Part shown: piece by piece, positions 46,069 to 54,257 of the stretch | Position numbering within the stretch: position 1 is the stretch's first letter | Layout: every line of letters begins with the position of its first letter | Source of the DNA: Oceanobacillus zhaokaii | GTDB lineage: Bacteria; Bacillota; Bacilli; Bacillales; Amphibacillaceae | Direction of reading: 5' to 3' | DNA length: 64,000 nt | Assembly: GCF_003352005.1 (NCBI RefSeq) | Contig: NZ_CP024848.1 | Location: 3,853,001-3,917,000, forward strand | Made by a program: the position numbers and the translations under genes | The notes under the pieces: generated by a model | What the model saw: only the letters and a program-made list of their open reading frames with translations | Told to the model about the DNA's origin: nothing | The model's database searches: none

Positions 46069-46488
46069 CTACTCATTTTCTCTTTCTCCTAAGTTTTGGG
46101 CAAGCCTTAATAAATATCCATCTGGGTCCATGACTAAGAATTCTTTCTGCCCCCTTAATTTAGTACCTGCTCTATACCAATTCTCTTCAATTTCCATCTT
46201 AATCGGATACTGATACTTTTTTAGACTCTCATATAATTCGTTAATATCACGTACCATAATCTGAAAGTTAATTCCTCTCCCAAAAGGATATGATAACTCC
46301 CCTGTTTGCCAAAAGCCATTTATTTCTTCAATCATAATTTGACTGTTATTTAATGACAGCATTGCGAACTTATCTTCTGGACGTTGATAATCTAACTTAA
46401 ACTTAAGAATGTTTGTATAAAAATTTAGGCTCTTATTTATATCTGAAACTGATAACTCTGGTACTAATGTATTTTCTCGAAACATCAT
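46069..46488 (-). CDS. VOC-superfamily protein, bleomycin-resistance-like
   Basis: A 139-residue protein with the VOC fold: NTLVPELSVSDINKSLNFYTNIL opens it and EFLVMDPDGYLLRLAQNLGE closes it, as in bleomycin-binding and glyoxalase-like proteins. The open frame begins 18 bases upstream; GGAG six bases before ATG 46488 favours the shorter form (MMFREN). Substrate unknown. Confidence 0.82.
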   Translation of the reverse strand: MMFRENTLVPELSVSDINKSLNFYTNILKFKLDYQRPEDKFAMLSLNNSQIMIEEINGFWQTGELSYPFGRGINFQIMVRDINELYESLKKYQYPIKMEIEENWYRAGTKLRGQKEFLVMDPDGYLLRLAQNLGERENE

Positions 46489-46657
46489 TTCTATCTCCAT
46501 TTCCACTTTTACTAATGTATGTACTGTTACTCTATATCTTTATTACGAAACTCATTCTTTCTCAAAGTTACTCTTCGATAAACTGACCAAATGCAGCATT
46601 AAGAGTTTGATTAAACCTTTTTAAAACCGTGCAACTTGAGTGCCCGAGCGAAAATTA

Positions 46658-47218
46658 TTATTTCTTAGGTGCATTCTTCCAAACCTTGGCATATTTCTTC
46701 TGATATTTAGGGTCTTCTTCCTTTTCAATTAAGCCAAGAGCAATCTCTTTAATCTTCTCTTCGGTCATTTCGTCGTATAGATTTCTCAAATCCTGGATGA
46801 TGTCAAAGCGCACAAGTTTACAATTCTTTTCACTCTCACATGTCTCGAAGCGGTCTACAAGCTGGTTAATAACCAAGTCCTTCTGTTCCTCTCCTGCTAG
46901 TGCTATTCGCCAAATGGCCTGTAAGCTGTGTCTCGCAGTGACCGTTCGTTTGTCCTTCGTTACTTCCCATACAGCTGGAAAATCCGTTAACATCCTTTTT
47001 TCCGGATCACTAATTGCTAAATTAGAAAGAAACTGCGCATAGCGAGAACGCTTATGATTATTAGACGAAGTTAACCCTGCTAGCAGCTCATCCCACACCT
47101 CATATGCCCACTCCACTTCTTCCTTCGTAGCATCAAGTATATTCATGAATGCCTCGTATTGGAGATTCTTATCTTCTGATTCCAGATTATTAAAATTTGT
47201 CTGCATCGCTTTATCCAT
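46658..47218 (-). CDS. Helical-repeat protein of unknown function
   Basis: A 186-residue cytoplasmic protein, not recognised by name. It is predicted to be all-helical, with repeated amphipathic helices (for example NNHKRSRYAQFLSNLAI, ARHSLQAIWRIALAG, VRFDIIQDLRNLYDE) arranged like HEAT repeats, which usually mediate protein contacts. The C-terminus is Lys-rich. The start ATG 47218 follows GGAGTGGAAT. Neighbours give no hint. Confidence 0.7.
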   Translation of the reverse strand: MDKAMQTNFNNLESEDKNLQYEAFMNILDATKEEVEWAYEVWDELLAGLTSSNNHKRSRYAQFLSNLAISDPEKRMLTDFPAVWEVTKDKRTVTARHSLQAIWRIALAGEEQKDLVINQLVDRFETCESEKNCKLVRFDIIQDLRNLYDEMTEEKIKEIALGLIEKEEDPKYQKKYAKVWKNAPKK

Positions 47219-47366
47219 TTATTCCACTCCTATTGCAATAACATTCTTCTTATATTCAGTTTACCAAATCGATCATGAAGGATAAGCTTTTTCGAAAAAA
47301 AACTGGAAATGTCGCGCGTAAAGTTTTATAGTTTTATATAGATTCAGTTGAAAGTGAGGGCACAAC

Positions 47367-48086
47367 ATGGGCCGTAAATGGAATAATATTAAAGAGAAGA
47401 AAGCGTCGAAGGATGCAAATACAAGTAGAATATATGCAAAATTTGGGCGCGAAATATATGTAGCAGCAAAACAAGGAGAGCCAGATCCAGAGGCAAACCA
47501 AGCATTAAAAGTCGTGCTTGAACGCGCGAAAACATATAGTGTACCAAGACACATTATTGACCGGGCGATCGAAAAGGCAAAAGGTGGATCCGAAGAAAAT
47601 TATGATGAAAATCGTTATGAAGGGTTTGGACCAAACGGATCAATGGTCATTGTTGACACATTAACCAATAATGTAAATCGTACGGCATCTGAAGTACGTG
47701 CTGCTTTTGGTAAAAATGGCGGAAACATGGGTGTAAGTGGCTCTGTAGCCTATATGTTTGATCATGTCGCTGTGTTTGGTATCGAAGGCAAGACAGAGGA
47801 AGAAGTACTTGAGCTCTTAATGGAAGCAGATATTGAAGTTCGTGACATCTTAGACGAAGAAGGAACCATTATCGTTTATACAGAACCAGATCAATTCCAT
47901 GCAGCACAGGAAGCATTTGAAAGTGTTGGAATCACTGAGTTCACGGTAGCAGAATTAACGATGCTTGCGCAAAATGATGTCTCACTGCCAGCAGATGCAT
48001 TAGAGCAGTTCGATAAGATGATTGATGCATTAGAGGAATTAGAAGACGTTCAGCAAGTTTATCATAATGTTGACCACGGTGAATAA
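47367..48086 (+). CDS. yebC: YebC/PmpR-family protein
   Basis: A 239-residue cytoplasmic protein: [40 protein letters not shown] and [13 protein letters not shown] are diagnostic. Members were annotated as transcription factors and are now known in some bacteria to bind the ribosome and relieve stalling at proline stretches. This copy has the shorter MGRKW start of the YrbC/YeeI-like Bacillus group. A bidirectional terminator separates it from the convergent helicase gene. Confidence 0.94.
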   Translation: MGRKWNNIKEKKASKDANTSRIYAKFGREIYVAAKQGEPDPEANQALKVVLERAKTYSVPRHIIDRAIEKAKGGSEENYDENRYEGFGPNGSMVIVDTLTNNVNRTASEVRAAFGKNGGNMGVSGSVAYMFDHVAVFGIEGKTEEEVLELLMEADIEVRDILDEEGTIIVYTEPDQFHAAQEAFESVGITEFTVAELTMLAQNDVSLPADALEQFDKMIDALEELEDVQQVYHNVDHGE

Positions 48087-48091
48087 TATAG

Positions 48092-48119
48092 AAAAGCAGA
48101 CCAAATGGGTCTGCTTTTT
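48092..48119. terminator. Bidirectional terminator between yebC and the helicase gene
   Basis: Arms AAAAGCAGACC and GGGTCTGCTTTTT with an AAAT loop. Confidence 0.85.
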
Positions 48120-48121
48120 CC

Positions 48122-49570
48122 TTACTTCTTATTCGCTTCATAAACCTTGAGTAATTTACCTTTTACCTTGGTATCCTTCATCGTTTGTAATACGAGTGGA
48201 CCCTTGCCATTTAATATTTCGACAAAAGATGCTGTATCCTGGATTGTAATAATACCGATGTCCTCTGCCGATACACCATCTATTTTTGCAATGGTACCAA
48301 CGAAGTCAACTGCTCTTAGCTTCTTTTTCTTTCCGCCATTAAAGTATAGCTTCATAATTTGTTTATTTAGATTTTCACTTTTGGACTTTTTAATCGTTGG
48401 CTGTTTTTTCATTTTTGTTTCAAAGGCAGCTTTATTAATAGCGACTTCTTCTTTTAATGGTGCAAGTCTAGCTGGAATCTTGAAACCGATATATTCCTCT
48501 ACCTCATTCAAGAAGCGACCTTCAAACGGTGTTACGAATGAAATTGCTTTTCCACTTAGTCCCGCTCGTCCCGTTCTTCCTGTACGATGAACATAACTTT
48601 CTTTTTCTAATGGGATGTCATAATTAATAACATGGGTAATATTATCAATATCAATTCCCCTTGCAGCCACATCAGTCGCAATTAAATAGCGGAATTCTCC
48701 CCTTCTAAAGTCATTCATTACTGCCAATCGGTCGTCCTGTTCCATTCCTCCGTGGATTTTGTCACAGCTATACCCTAAATCATCTAACTCTTGACATACT
48801 GTGTCTACTCTGTCTTTTGTTCGACAAAATATGATGCAGCTATCCGGGTTTTCAATAATCGTAACGTTCGTAAGCAGTTGGAATTTATCTTTTTCTGGGA
48901 CTTCATAAAGAAAATGCTCAATGTTTTCTGTCGTAAGCCCAGTTGCTTTAATTTCTATATCGATTGGGTCTTTCATATAATTGCTTGCTAAGTTCTTAAC
49001 CTTCTCAGGAAGAGTCGCTGAGAATAGGAGTGTTACTCTTTCTCTAGGCAGCTTATTAATAATTGTCTCTACCTGTTCAATAAATCCCATATTTAACATT
49101 TCATCCGCTTCATCTATTACAAGGTAGCGGATCTTATCTAACGGAAGTGTATCCCTTTCAATGTGATCCAACACACGGCCAGGGGTACCAACGACAACAT
49201 GGGTCTTTTGTTTCAATTCTGTCTTTTGGATGGCAATCGGTTGCTTGCCATAAACAGCGGTTGCTTTAATCCGCTTAAATCGCCCTATATCTGTCAGATC
49301 GTCTTTCACTTGAACAGCGAGTTCTCTCGTGGGAGTTAAGACCAGTGCCTGTGGCTTGTTTTCTATCCATTCAACCAGCTCACAAATGGGAATCCCATAA
49401 GACGCTGTCTTCCCGCTTCCTGTTTGCGATTTAGTCACAAGATCTTTCTGCTCTAGCACGAGTGGAATAACCTTGCGCTGAACCTCTGTTGGTAAGGTAT
49501 ATCCTAAACCATTTAATGCATTCGTTATGTCTGTACTTAATTTGTAATCTGTGAAACGCTCTTGCGTCAT
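48122..49570 (-). CDS. dbpA: DEAD-box RNA helicase, DbpA/YxiN type
   Basis: A 482-residue ATP-dependent RNA helicase. Motifs: Q motif region, [12 protein letters not shown] (I), PTRELAVQ (Ia), [11 protein letters not shown] (II), SATLPE (III), [10 protein letters not shown] (VI). The C-terminal ~75 residues ([20 protein letters not shown] ... [15 protein letters not shown]) form the DbpA RNA-binding domain, which in YxiN recognises a hairpin of 23S rRNA, so a role in large-subunit assembly is expected. The ORF stands alone on the minus strand. Confidence 0.93.
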   Translation of the reverse strand: MTQERFTDYKLSTDITNALNGLGYTLPTEVQRKVIPLVLEQKDLVTKSQTGSGKTASYGIPICELVEWIENKPQALVLTPTRELAVQVKDDLTDIGRFKRIKATAVYGKQPIAIQKTELKQKTHVVVGTPGRVLDHIERDTLPLDKIRYLVIDEADEMLNMGFIEQVETIINKLPRERVTLLFSATLPEKVKNLASNYMKDPIDIEIKATGLTTENIEHFLYEVPEKDKFQLLTNVTIIENPDSCIIFCRTKDRVDTVCQELDDLGYSCDKIHGGMEQDDRLAVMNDFRRGEFRYLIATDVAARGIDIDNITHVINYDIPLEKESYVHRTGRTGRAGLSGKAISFVTPFEGRFLNEVEEYIGFKIPARLAPLKEEVAINKAAFETKMKKQPTIKKSKSENLNKQIMKLYFNGGKKKKLRAVDFVGTIAKIDGVSAEDIGIITIQDTASFVEILNGKGPLVLQTMKDTKVKGKLLKVYEANKK

Positions 49571-49743
49571 ATTTTAACCTCTTTTATAGTTTATCTTTAT
49601 ATTATTTTTTGTTTTTTTAATATTTGAGTGATAATGATAGGTCAATGTAAAGGCGAACTAGTGATAATTTTTCCAATCCCTCGCTACATTCAATTTCAAT
49701 TGTTAGTAGTCAAGCTACTTCTCTTTAGATAGATTCTGCACTT

Positions 49744-49880
49744 ACCTAGCGGAAGAAATACACGGAGACTCCTGCGGGAAGAAGAGCCTAGGTGAGACCT
49801 CGAAGTGCGAAAGCACTAGAAGGCTCACCAGCTCCCCGCGGAAAGCGTAGTGTATTTCTGGAGCGACCGGACCAAGAGCT
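49744..49880. repeat. Palindromic intergenic repeat, copy 6
   Basis: Reverse orientation relative to copies 1, 3, 4 and 5. Ends: GCGGAAGAAATACACGGAGA and GTAGTGTATTTCTGGAGCGA. A nested hairpin CTCGAAGTGCGAAAGCACT lies in the middle. It fills most of the 489-bp gap 49571-50059. Confidence 0.9.
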
Positions 49881-50004
49881 ACCTACTATGCTATGTGGTA
49901 TGTCTCACTTTATATAATAATAACTAAAATCATCCCTATTTAAAGCTTAGTATAACATGAATGATACCTGGCCATTCACTTTTCCCGATTTGTATAAAAA
50001 AGAA

Positions 50005-50041
50005 AAGGTCACACAAAATGGATAATTTTGTGTGACCATTA
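50005..50041 (-). terminator. Terminator of the second symporter gene
   Basis: On the minus strand, arms AATGGTCACACAAAAT and ATTTTGTGTGACC are followed by TTTTCTTTTTT. Confidence 0.9.
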
Positions 50042-50059
50042 TATTGACTAGCGTTTATG

Positions 50060-51535
50060 CTATGAAATCTTTTCATCCTTTGTATTATCATTTTTCCCAT
50101 TATATCCATCCGCCCAAAAATCAGCATTTTTAATCCCAAGCTTCGTAGAATTAAAGGTCGGATCCAATCCTTGCCTTTTTTGGCGTTCATAATCCTTTAA
50201 TGCGATAATTGCTGGCTTCGCTAATAATACAATCGCAATATAATTCAGCCAAACCATGACACCAAGTCCTATATCGCCGAAGATCCATGCGAGCTGTGAT
50301 TCCTTCACTGCCCCGTAAAAGGTAGCAGCGAGCAACGCTATTTTTAATACACTTGAAGCGATGCTGCTATATTTTCCTTTTACTAAATAAGCTAGATTCG
50401 TTTCAGCGATATAATAATAGGACATAATCGTTGTGAAGGCAAAGAACAATAGTGCAATCGCAACAAACCCAGAACCGAATCCAGGTAAAATACTATCGAC
50501 TGCTGCTTGCGTATATCCCGGTCCTTCCTCTACTCCGGAAATATTTTGAACGATATATTCGCCTGAGCTCTCATCTATCGTATTAAACTGCCCTGTAAAT
50601 AAAATCATAAATGCAGTAGCAGTACATACTAAGAAAACATCTAAATAAATAGAGAAAGATTGAACAAGTCCTTGCTTCACAGGATGGGAAACTTCCGCGG
50701 CGGCTGCAGCATGTGCGCCTGTACCCTGCCCAGCTTCACTCGCATATAGCCCACGCTTCACTCCCCAAGCAATTGCCGCTCCGAGAATACCGCCAAACAC
50801 CGAGTCTCCGCCAAATGCACTGGAGAAAATCAGTGAAAATACAGCTGGAATTTTTTCAGCATTCATAGCAATCGTCAGAATCGCTACCAATATGTATCCA
50901 ACAGCCATAAACGGTACAATAAATTGCGCAACATTTACAATCCGCTTCACTCCGCCAAAAATGATTAACCCAAGTACTAAGACAAGAATAATGCCCGTTA
51001 TAACTGTGCTTGTACCAAAAGCATTATCAAGTGAGATTGCGATCGAATTTGATTGTACTCCCGGCATTAAGAGTGCCATCGCAATCAATGTCGCTATTGC
51101 AAAAATGATGGCATACCATTTTAAACCGAGGCCTTTTTCAATATAATAGGCTGGTCCACCACGATATTGACCATTTTGTTTTTCTTTATAGATTTGTGCA
51201 AGTGTAGATTCTATAAATGCTGATGCAGCGCCAAAAAATGCAATGACCCACATCCAAAATACTGCTCCAGGGCCACCAAATGCGATTGCCGTTGCTGTAC
51301 CTGATATATTTCCTACACCCATCCGTCCTGATAAAGCTAGAGATAAGGCTTGGAATGAAGAAACCCCTTCATCGGAGCTCTTCCCTTTAAATAACAGTCC
51401 AACCATATCTTTAATATGACGGACTTGGAGAAATCTGGATCTTAATGTAAAGTATAGTCCAACCAATACACAAAACGTAATTAGAATCGGACTCCATAAA
51501 AAATTATTCATATTATTAAATATTTGCTCTATCAA
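50060..51535 (-). CDS. Na+/glycine (alanine) symporter, AGCS family, under riboswitch control
   Basis: A 491-residue transporter with 10-11 membrane segments. Family motifs: FLWSPILITFCVLVGLYFTL, GRMGVGNISGTATAIAFGGP, YASEAGQGTGAHAAAA. It has a long loop (~residues 320-345) and a hydrophilic C-terminal tail. The start is TTG at 51535, with GGAGGAG five bases upstream; an ATG eight codons later lacks such a site. A tandem glycine riboswitch directly upstream makes glycine the most likely substrate, and a ZTP aptamer lies further upstream in the same leader. It differs clearly from the symporter at 3775. Confidence 0.93.
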   Translation of the reverse strand: MIEQIFNNMNNFLWSPILITFCVLVGLYFTLRSRFLQVRHIKDMVGLLFKGKSSDEGVSSFQALSLALSGRMGVGNISGTATAIAFGGPGAVFWMWVIAFFGAASAFIESTLAQIYKEKQNGQYRGGPAYYIEKGLGLKWYAIIFAIATLIAMALLMPGVQSNSIAISLDNAFGTSTVITGIILVLVLGLIIFGGVKRIVNVAQFIVPFMAVGYILVAILTIAMNAEKIPAVFSLIFSSAFGGDSVFGGILGAAIAWGVKRGLYASEAGQGTGAHAAAAAEVSHPVKQGLVQSFSIYLDVFLVCTATAFMILFTGQFNTIDESSGEYIVQNISGVEEGPGYTQAAVDSILPGFGSGFVAIALLFFAFTTIMSYYYIAETNLAYLVKGKYSSIASSVLKIALLAATFYGAVKESQLAWIFGDIGLGVMVWLNYIAIVLLAKPAIIALKDYERQKRQGLDPTFNSTKLGIKNADFWADGYNGKNDNTKDEKIS

Positions 51536-51540
51536 AAAAA

Positions 51541-51562
51541 CTCCTCCTCTTATTTAGAGGAC
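51541..51562 (-). promoter_or_regulatory. Possible Shine-Dalgarno-sequestering hairpin of the symporter gene
   Basis: On the minus strand CCTCT and AGAGG pair around AAATA, covering part of the AGAGGAGGAG ribosome site. Just upstream TCTGTCC can also pair with GGACAGA of the second glycine aptamer, so translation may be controlled in addition to transcription. Confidence 0.4.
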
Positions 51563-51591
51563 AGAAAAAAAAGCATGCGTTGCTCTACCCT

Positions 51592-51790
51592 TTGCTCTGT
51601 CCTTTTACCTGAAAGTTTCATCCTAAATAAATAGGATATTCCCCATTGGTGGCGTCCTTGTAAATACGCGCTCTCCAGAGTTGCGTCCAACTGTGATCCT
51701 TCTACCTGAGAGATTGGTTTTCAAGGGTTTTCTTGAAACTTGCTCCTTCGGTGGCTTTGATTCTTGCACTCTCTCACAGCTTTCATCCAC
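51592..51790 (-). ncRNA. Tandem glycine riboswitch
   Basis: Two aptamers read on the minus strand. The first (about 51785-51692) has GCCACCGAAGGAGCAAG and CTCTCAGGTAGAAGGATCAC; the second (about 51690-51592) has AACTCTGGAGAGCG and TTTCAGGTAAAAGGACAGAG. They are joined by the usual short linker. It controls the symporter gene, probably turning it on when glycine is high. Confidence 0.96.
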
Positions 51791-51820
51791 TTATTCATTT
51801 TTAATTAATAGTAGAAAACG

Positions 51821-51841
51821 CTAAAAATGCGCCTTCTGCAT
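51821..51841 (-). CDS. Six-codon ORF between the ZTP and glycine riboswitches
   Basis: ATG at 51841 opens MQKAHF followed by TAG. It has a very strong ribosome site (AAAGGAGGG, seven bases upstream). It may be a leader peptide or the remnant of a gene once controlled by the ZTP aptamer. Translation is unproven. Confidence 0.3.
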   Translation of the reverse strand: MQKAHF

Positions 51842-51857
51842 AGCCTTTCCCTCCTTT

Positions 51858-51900
51858 ATAGCATAAAGAGCTAAGGGATGTTAGAATCCCTTAGCTCTGC
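51858..51900 (-). terminator. Hairpin after the ZTP aptamer
   Basis: Arms AGAGCTAAGGGAT and ATCCCTTAGCTCT with a 6-base loop, followed by TTATGC. Its position immediately after GCCTGGGC makes it the likely expression platform; the T run is short. Confidence 0.75.
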
Positions 51901-51968
51901 CCAGGCGAACGGCTATTCAACGAATGTGTTCCCTCACGGTGATCCGTGTTCGCCAGTCACACATCGTT
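51899..51968 (-). ncRNA. ZTP (pfl) riboswitch
   Basis: On the minus strand: P1 ATGTGT/ACACAT, conserved GACTGGCGAACA, hairpin CACGG/CCGTG, AGGGAA, then GCCGTTCGCCTGGGC. The pseudoknot GGCGAAC with GTTCGCC is complete. It senses ZTP/ZMP, an alarm for lack of 10-formyl-tetrahydrofolate. Confidence 0.9.
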
Positions 51969-51983
51969 TTTTCTATTAATCTT

Positions 51984-52012
51984 ATCCTAGCAGAATTTCT
52001 ATCAAGCTTCAA
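51984..52012 (-). promoter_or_regulatory. Promoter ahead of the ZTP-glycine leader
   Basis: TTGAAG (52012-52007) and TAGGAT (51989-51984) with a 17-bp spacer. No equally good promoter is seen between the two riboswitches. The gap 52013-52223 shows nothing else. Confidence 0.6.
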
Positions 52013-52223
52013 TCCTCATTTTTGACTAGTATGAAAACCCTGATAATAGCGAAACCGCTCTCTATATCTAGATCATTCATTATAATTTTATTGAATATCA
52101 GGTTTAAATCAGATATGGAATGGGCATAGATTAATTTTGACTAAATCCTATTTGTATGTTGGAATTTCAAGAAGATAATTTTCCTGATAAAATTGATTAT
52201 CTCCTTCACTACTGCCTGACCCT

Positions 52224-52538
52224 CTAAGAAACAAGCTTTAAACCTACAGCAGCACCTAAAACCATCCCTATAAAAATGAGTCTTTTCCAGTCTTTTGATT
52301 CGCCATAAAATAACATTCCTAAGATTGCTCCTCCAGATGCCCCAATACCAGTCCAGATTGCGTAGGCTGTACCCATAGGAAGTGTTTCCATTGAATAAGC
52401 AAGAAAAATAAAACTTGCACCAAACCCGAGAATTAATAAAACAAATGCTTGCCAATTTCGATCGTTATGCAATTTATTTATCATAGCAACACCAAACATT
52501 TCACATAAACCTGCTAAGATTAAAGAAATCCATGCCAT
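52224..52538 (-). CDS. ykkD: SMR-family guanidinium exporter subunit, YkkD-like
   Basis: A 104-residue protein with four membrane segments of the small multidrug resistance family. The membrane glutamate is in LILAGLCEMFGVA, and GTAYAIWTGIGASGG is the conserved third-helix loop. With its partner it should export guanidinium in exchange for protons, as deduced from the guanidine-I riboswitch. Its start shares one base with the stop of ykkC. Confidence 0.9.
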   Translation of the reverse strand: MAWISLILAGLCEMFGVAMINKLHNDRNWQAFVLLILGFGASFIFLAYSMETLPMGTAYAIWTGIGASGGAILGMLFYGESKDWKRLIFIGMVLGAAVGLKLVS

Positions 52539-52879
52539 TAGGATTCATCACCTTCCTGAACTTTGTCCGTTGTAACTAATTTCAAACCAATGACTCCCGC
52601 TAATAAAACTAAAATCAAGAGTATTTTTTCCACTTTGAATGGTTCTCCAAAGAAAAGGATCTCAGAAAAGACAGTTCCTGCTGTACCTAGACCAACAAAA
52701 ACTGCATACACAGTTCCCACGGGGAGTTTTCGCCCAGCCATTATCATTAAATAGAAGCTGATAAAGATAGAAATAGCAGTTCCAGACCAAGACCAAAAGT
52801 CATTTGCATGTTTTAAGCCAATAACCCAAAAAATTTCAAAGAAAGCAGCAATAAATACTTTAATCCACTCTTTATTCAT
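52538..52879 (-). CDS. ykkC: SMR-family guanidinium exporter subunit, YkkC-like
   Basis: A 113-residue, four-helix SMR protein. The glutamate lies in [15 protein letters not shown], and [14 protein letters not shown] is present. The open frame extends 56 codons upstream, but that part is the riboswitch; ATG 52879 follows GGAGGTG by eight bases. Paired unequal SMR genes usually form a heterodimer. Confidence 0.91.
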   Translation of the reverse strand: MNKEWIKVFIAAFFEIFWVIGLKHANDFWSWSGTAISIFISFYLMIMAGRKLPVGTVYAVFVGLGTAGTVFSEILFFGEPFKVEKILLILVLLAGVIGLKLVTTDKVQEGDES

Positions 52880-52916
52880 CTGAAAGACACCTCCAATGTT
52901 ATTATTACCTAAAAAC

Positions 52917-53052
52917 AGAAAAAGCCTAAGAGATAACTGTAATACAGTTTCTCCCAGGCTTTTATCCCTCCGTGGCACAGCATAAAAGCTGTGTGTTTTC
53001 TCTTGGACCAGTCCAACATTAATTTGTTGCGGAACCCTAGAAAACATTCAAT
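52917..53052 (-). ncRNA. Guanidine-I riboswitch (ykkC RNA) with terminator
   Basis: Conserved elements on the minus strand: CTAGGGTTCCGCA, GGTCCAAGAGAAAACACAC, GTGCCACGGAGGGATAAAAG and CCTGGGAGA. A terminator AAGCCTGGGAGA/TCTCTTAGGCTT followed by TTTC lies at 52962-52917 and overlaps the 3' part of the aptamer. Confidence 0.95.
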
Positions 53053-53069
53053 CTATGCAATTACTTAGT

Positions 53070-53097
53070 ATTATACACATTTTTAAATCTTGTTCAA
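53070..53097 (-). promoter_or_regulatory. Promoter of ykkCD
   Basis: TTGAAC (53097-53092) and TATAAT (53075-53070) with a 16-bp spacer, about 20 bp before the riboswitch. Confidence 0.8.
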
Positions 53098-53234
53098 GAG
53101 GTAAGAATAATTTATCATCCCTACCATATCAAACGAAACTTTTTTCATAATTTCAGTGTTAAACCCGATGATTATATGAAGATTATAGTATAATAGTGCT
53201 ACAGCATGATATAAATTAATGGAGGAAAAAATAA

Positions 53235-53690
53235 ATGAAAAAGATTTTAGCAGCTTTACTAGCAGTAACACTCGTATTCTCACCACTTGGCAATCTTCTT
53301 TTACAAGATCAGCCGACAACCGTTGAAGCAAAAGGTTATAAATCTGGAAAGAAAGGCTTTAACTTCAACAATAATAATAACAACAAATCAAGCAATAATT
53401 CATTTTTCCAAAACAATAAGAAAGACTCTGTTTCAAACAATAAATCTACAGCCAACAAGGCAGATAATAAAGGTGGCTTTATGTCAGGCGGTCTGATGAA
53501 AGGCCTTATGCTTGGCGGACTTGCTGGATTATTATTCGGCGGACTATTTGCTAATATGGGCATGTTGGGTTCTATTCTAGGACTTGCAGTTAATATTCTT
53601 GCAATTGTCGTTTTGATTGGAATTATCCGTAAGATCTTCTCATTCTTTAAAAACAAGAAGAAAGAGGATACAAATCCATGGAGAAGCTAG
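53235..53690 (+). CDS. Asn-rich exported protein, Tim44-like in annotation
   Basis: A 151-residue protein. Residues 1-33 form a signal peptide with a likely cleavage after VEA, followed by an Asn/Lys/Ser-rich low-complexity stretch (~40-85), a Gly/Met/Leu-rich stretch (MSGGLMKGLMLGGLAGLLFG), one further hydrophobic helix (~115-135) and a basic tail. Similar Bacillus proteins are labelled preprotein translocase subunit Tim44 because of the Gly/Leu region; the function is unknown. Its end overlaps yxcD by 13 bases, so the two are coupled. GGAGG precedes ATG 53235. Confidence 0.75.
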   Translation: MKKILAALLAVTLVFSPLGNLLLQDQPTTVEAKGYKSGKKGFNFNNNNNNKSSNNSFFQNNKKDSVSNNKSTANKADNKGGFMSGGLMKGLMLGGLAGLLFGGLFANMGMLGSILGLAVNILAIVVLIGIIRKIFSFFKNKKKEDTNPWRS

Positions 53691-53965
53691 TCATTCCTGA
53701 ACAGGACATTATTAATGCCATCTGTGTTTATATTGCTAGGAAAAAACAAGTTACACCAGAAGAAGTAGAAGTAGAGCTTATGTATGATGATGATACTGGT
53801 TTCTCTGCTGAAGCTTTTGTAGCTGGACGCAAGCAGGTACTCATTACAGGAAATATGATTGAGGCACTGCGAATGTGGCTAGAGGAGTTTTTAAACAGGG
53901 ATCCGTTTTCCGGAATTAAGCTCGAGCTTGATGACGAAGAAGGTATCATTGCCATTATTAGATAA
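53678..53965 (+). CDS. yxcD: YxcD-family protein (DUF2653)
   Basis: A 95-residue cytoplasmic protein: IPEQDIINAICVYIARKKQV, VEVELMYDDDTGFSAEAFV and KLELDDEEGIIAII are typical of YxcD. Function unknown. It is the second gene of a pair with the Asn-rich protein and ends at a strong terminator. Confidence 0.88.
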   Translation: MEKLVIPEQDIINAICVYIARKKQVTPEEVEVELMYDDDTGFSAEAFVAGRKQVLITGNMIEALRMWLEEFLNRDPFSGIKLELDDEEGIIAIIR

Positions 53966-53968
53966 GAA

Positions 53969-54008
53969 AAAGCGGTCATAGGTTTAACGCCTATGACCGC
54001 TTTTTTTG
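53969..54008 (+). terminator. Terminator of the yxcD transcript
   Basis: Arms AAGCGGTCATAGG and CCTATGACCGCTT followed by TTTTTT. Confidence 0.95.
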
Positions 54009-54257
54009 ATTCCATTTTTAGATCATCCTCCACAATCATGATTTTCTCCATCCCGCTCACTCCTTTATTCAACACAATTATGGCATATTGCTGTGGTGCC
54101 TGTCACTTCCCGTATTTTGTCGAATATCAACGCATTCACTCTATATCAGCGGTCTTTCAATTATATCGGTATTTTCCAAATTATCTGCGCGTAATTATAG
54201 AACTTATCGGAAAATTACCTTATAATGATTGAAATGACGGAAAGGGGATTAGGAGAA

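Noticed and set aside
17270..49880. CRISPR array
   Set aside because: The repeats are single, widely spaced palindromes of 80-140 bp with no regular spacers, and no cas genes are present.
52880..53047. A 56-codon N-terminal extension of ykkC
   Set aside because: The sequence is the guanidine-I riboswitch and its terminator; the real start is ATG 52879 with GGAGGTG.
53083..53331. An 82-codon open frame on the minus strand
   Set aside because: It overlaps the ykkCD promoter and the signal-peptide part of the Asn-rich protein; no ribosome site.
54009..54257. A possible S-box before metA
   Set aside because: None of the SAM-I core elements could be found; only an AT-rich leader is present.
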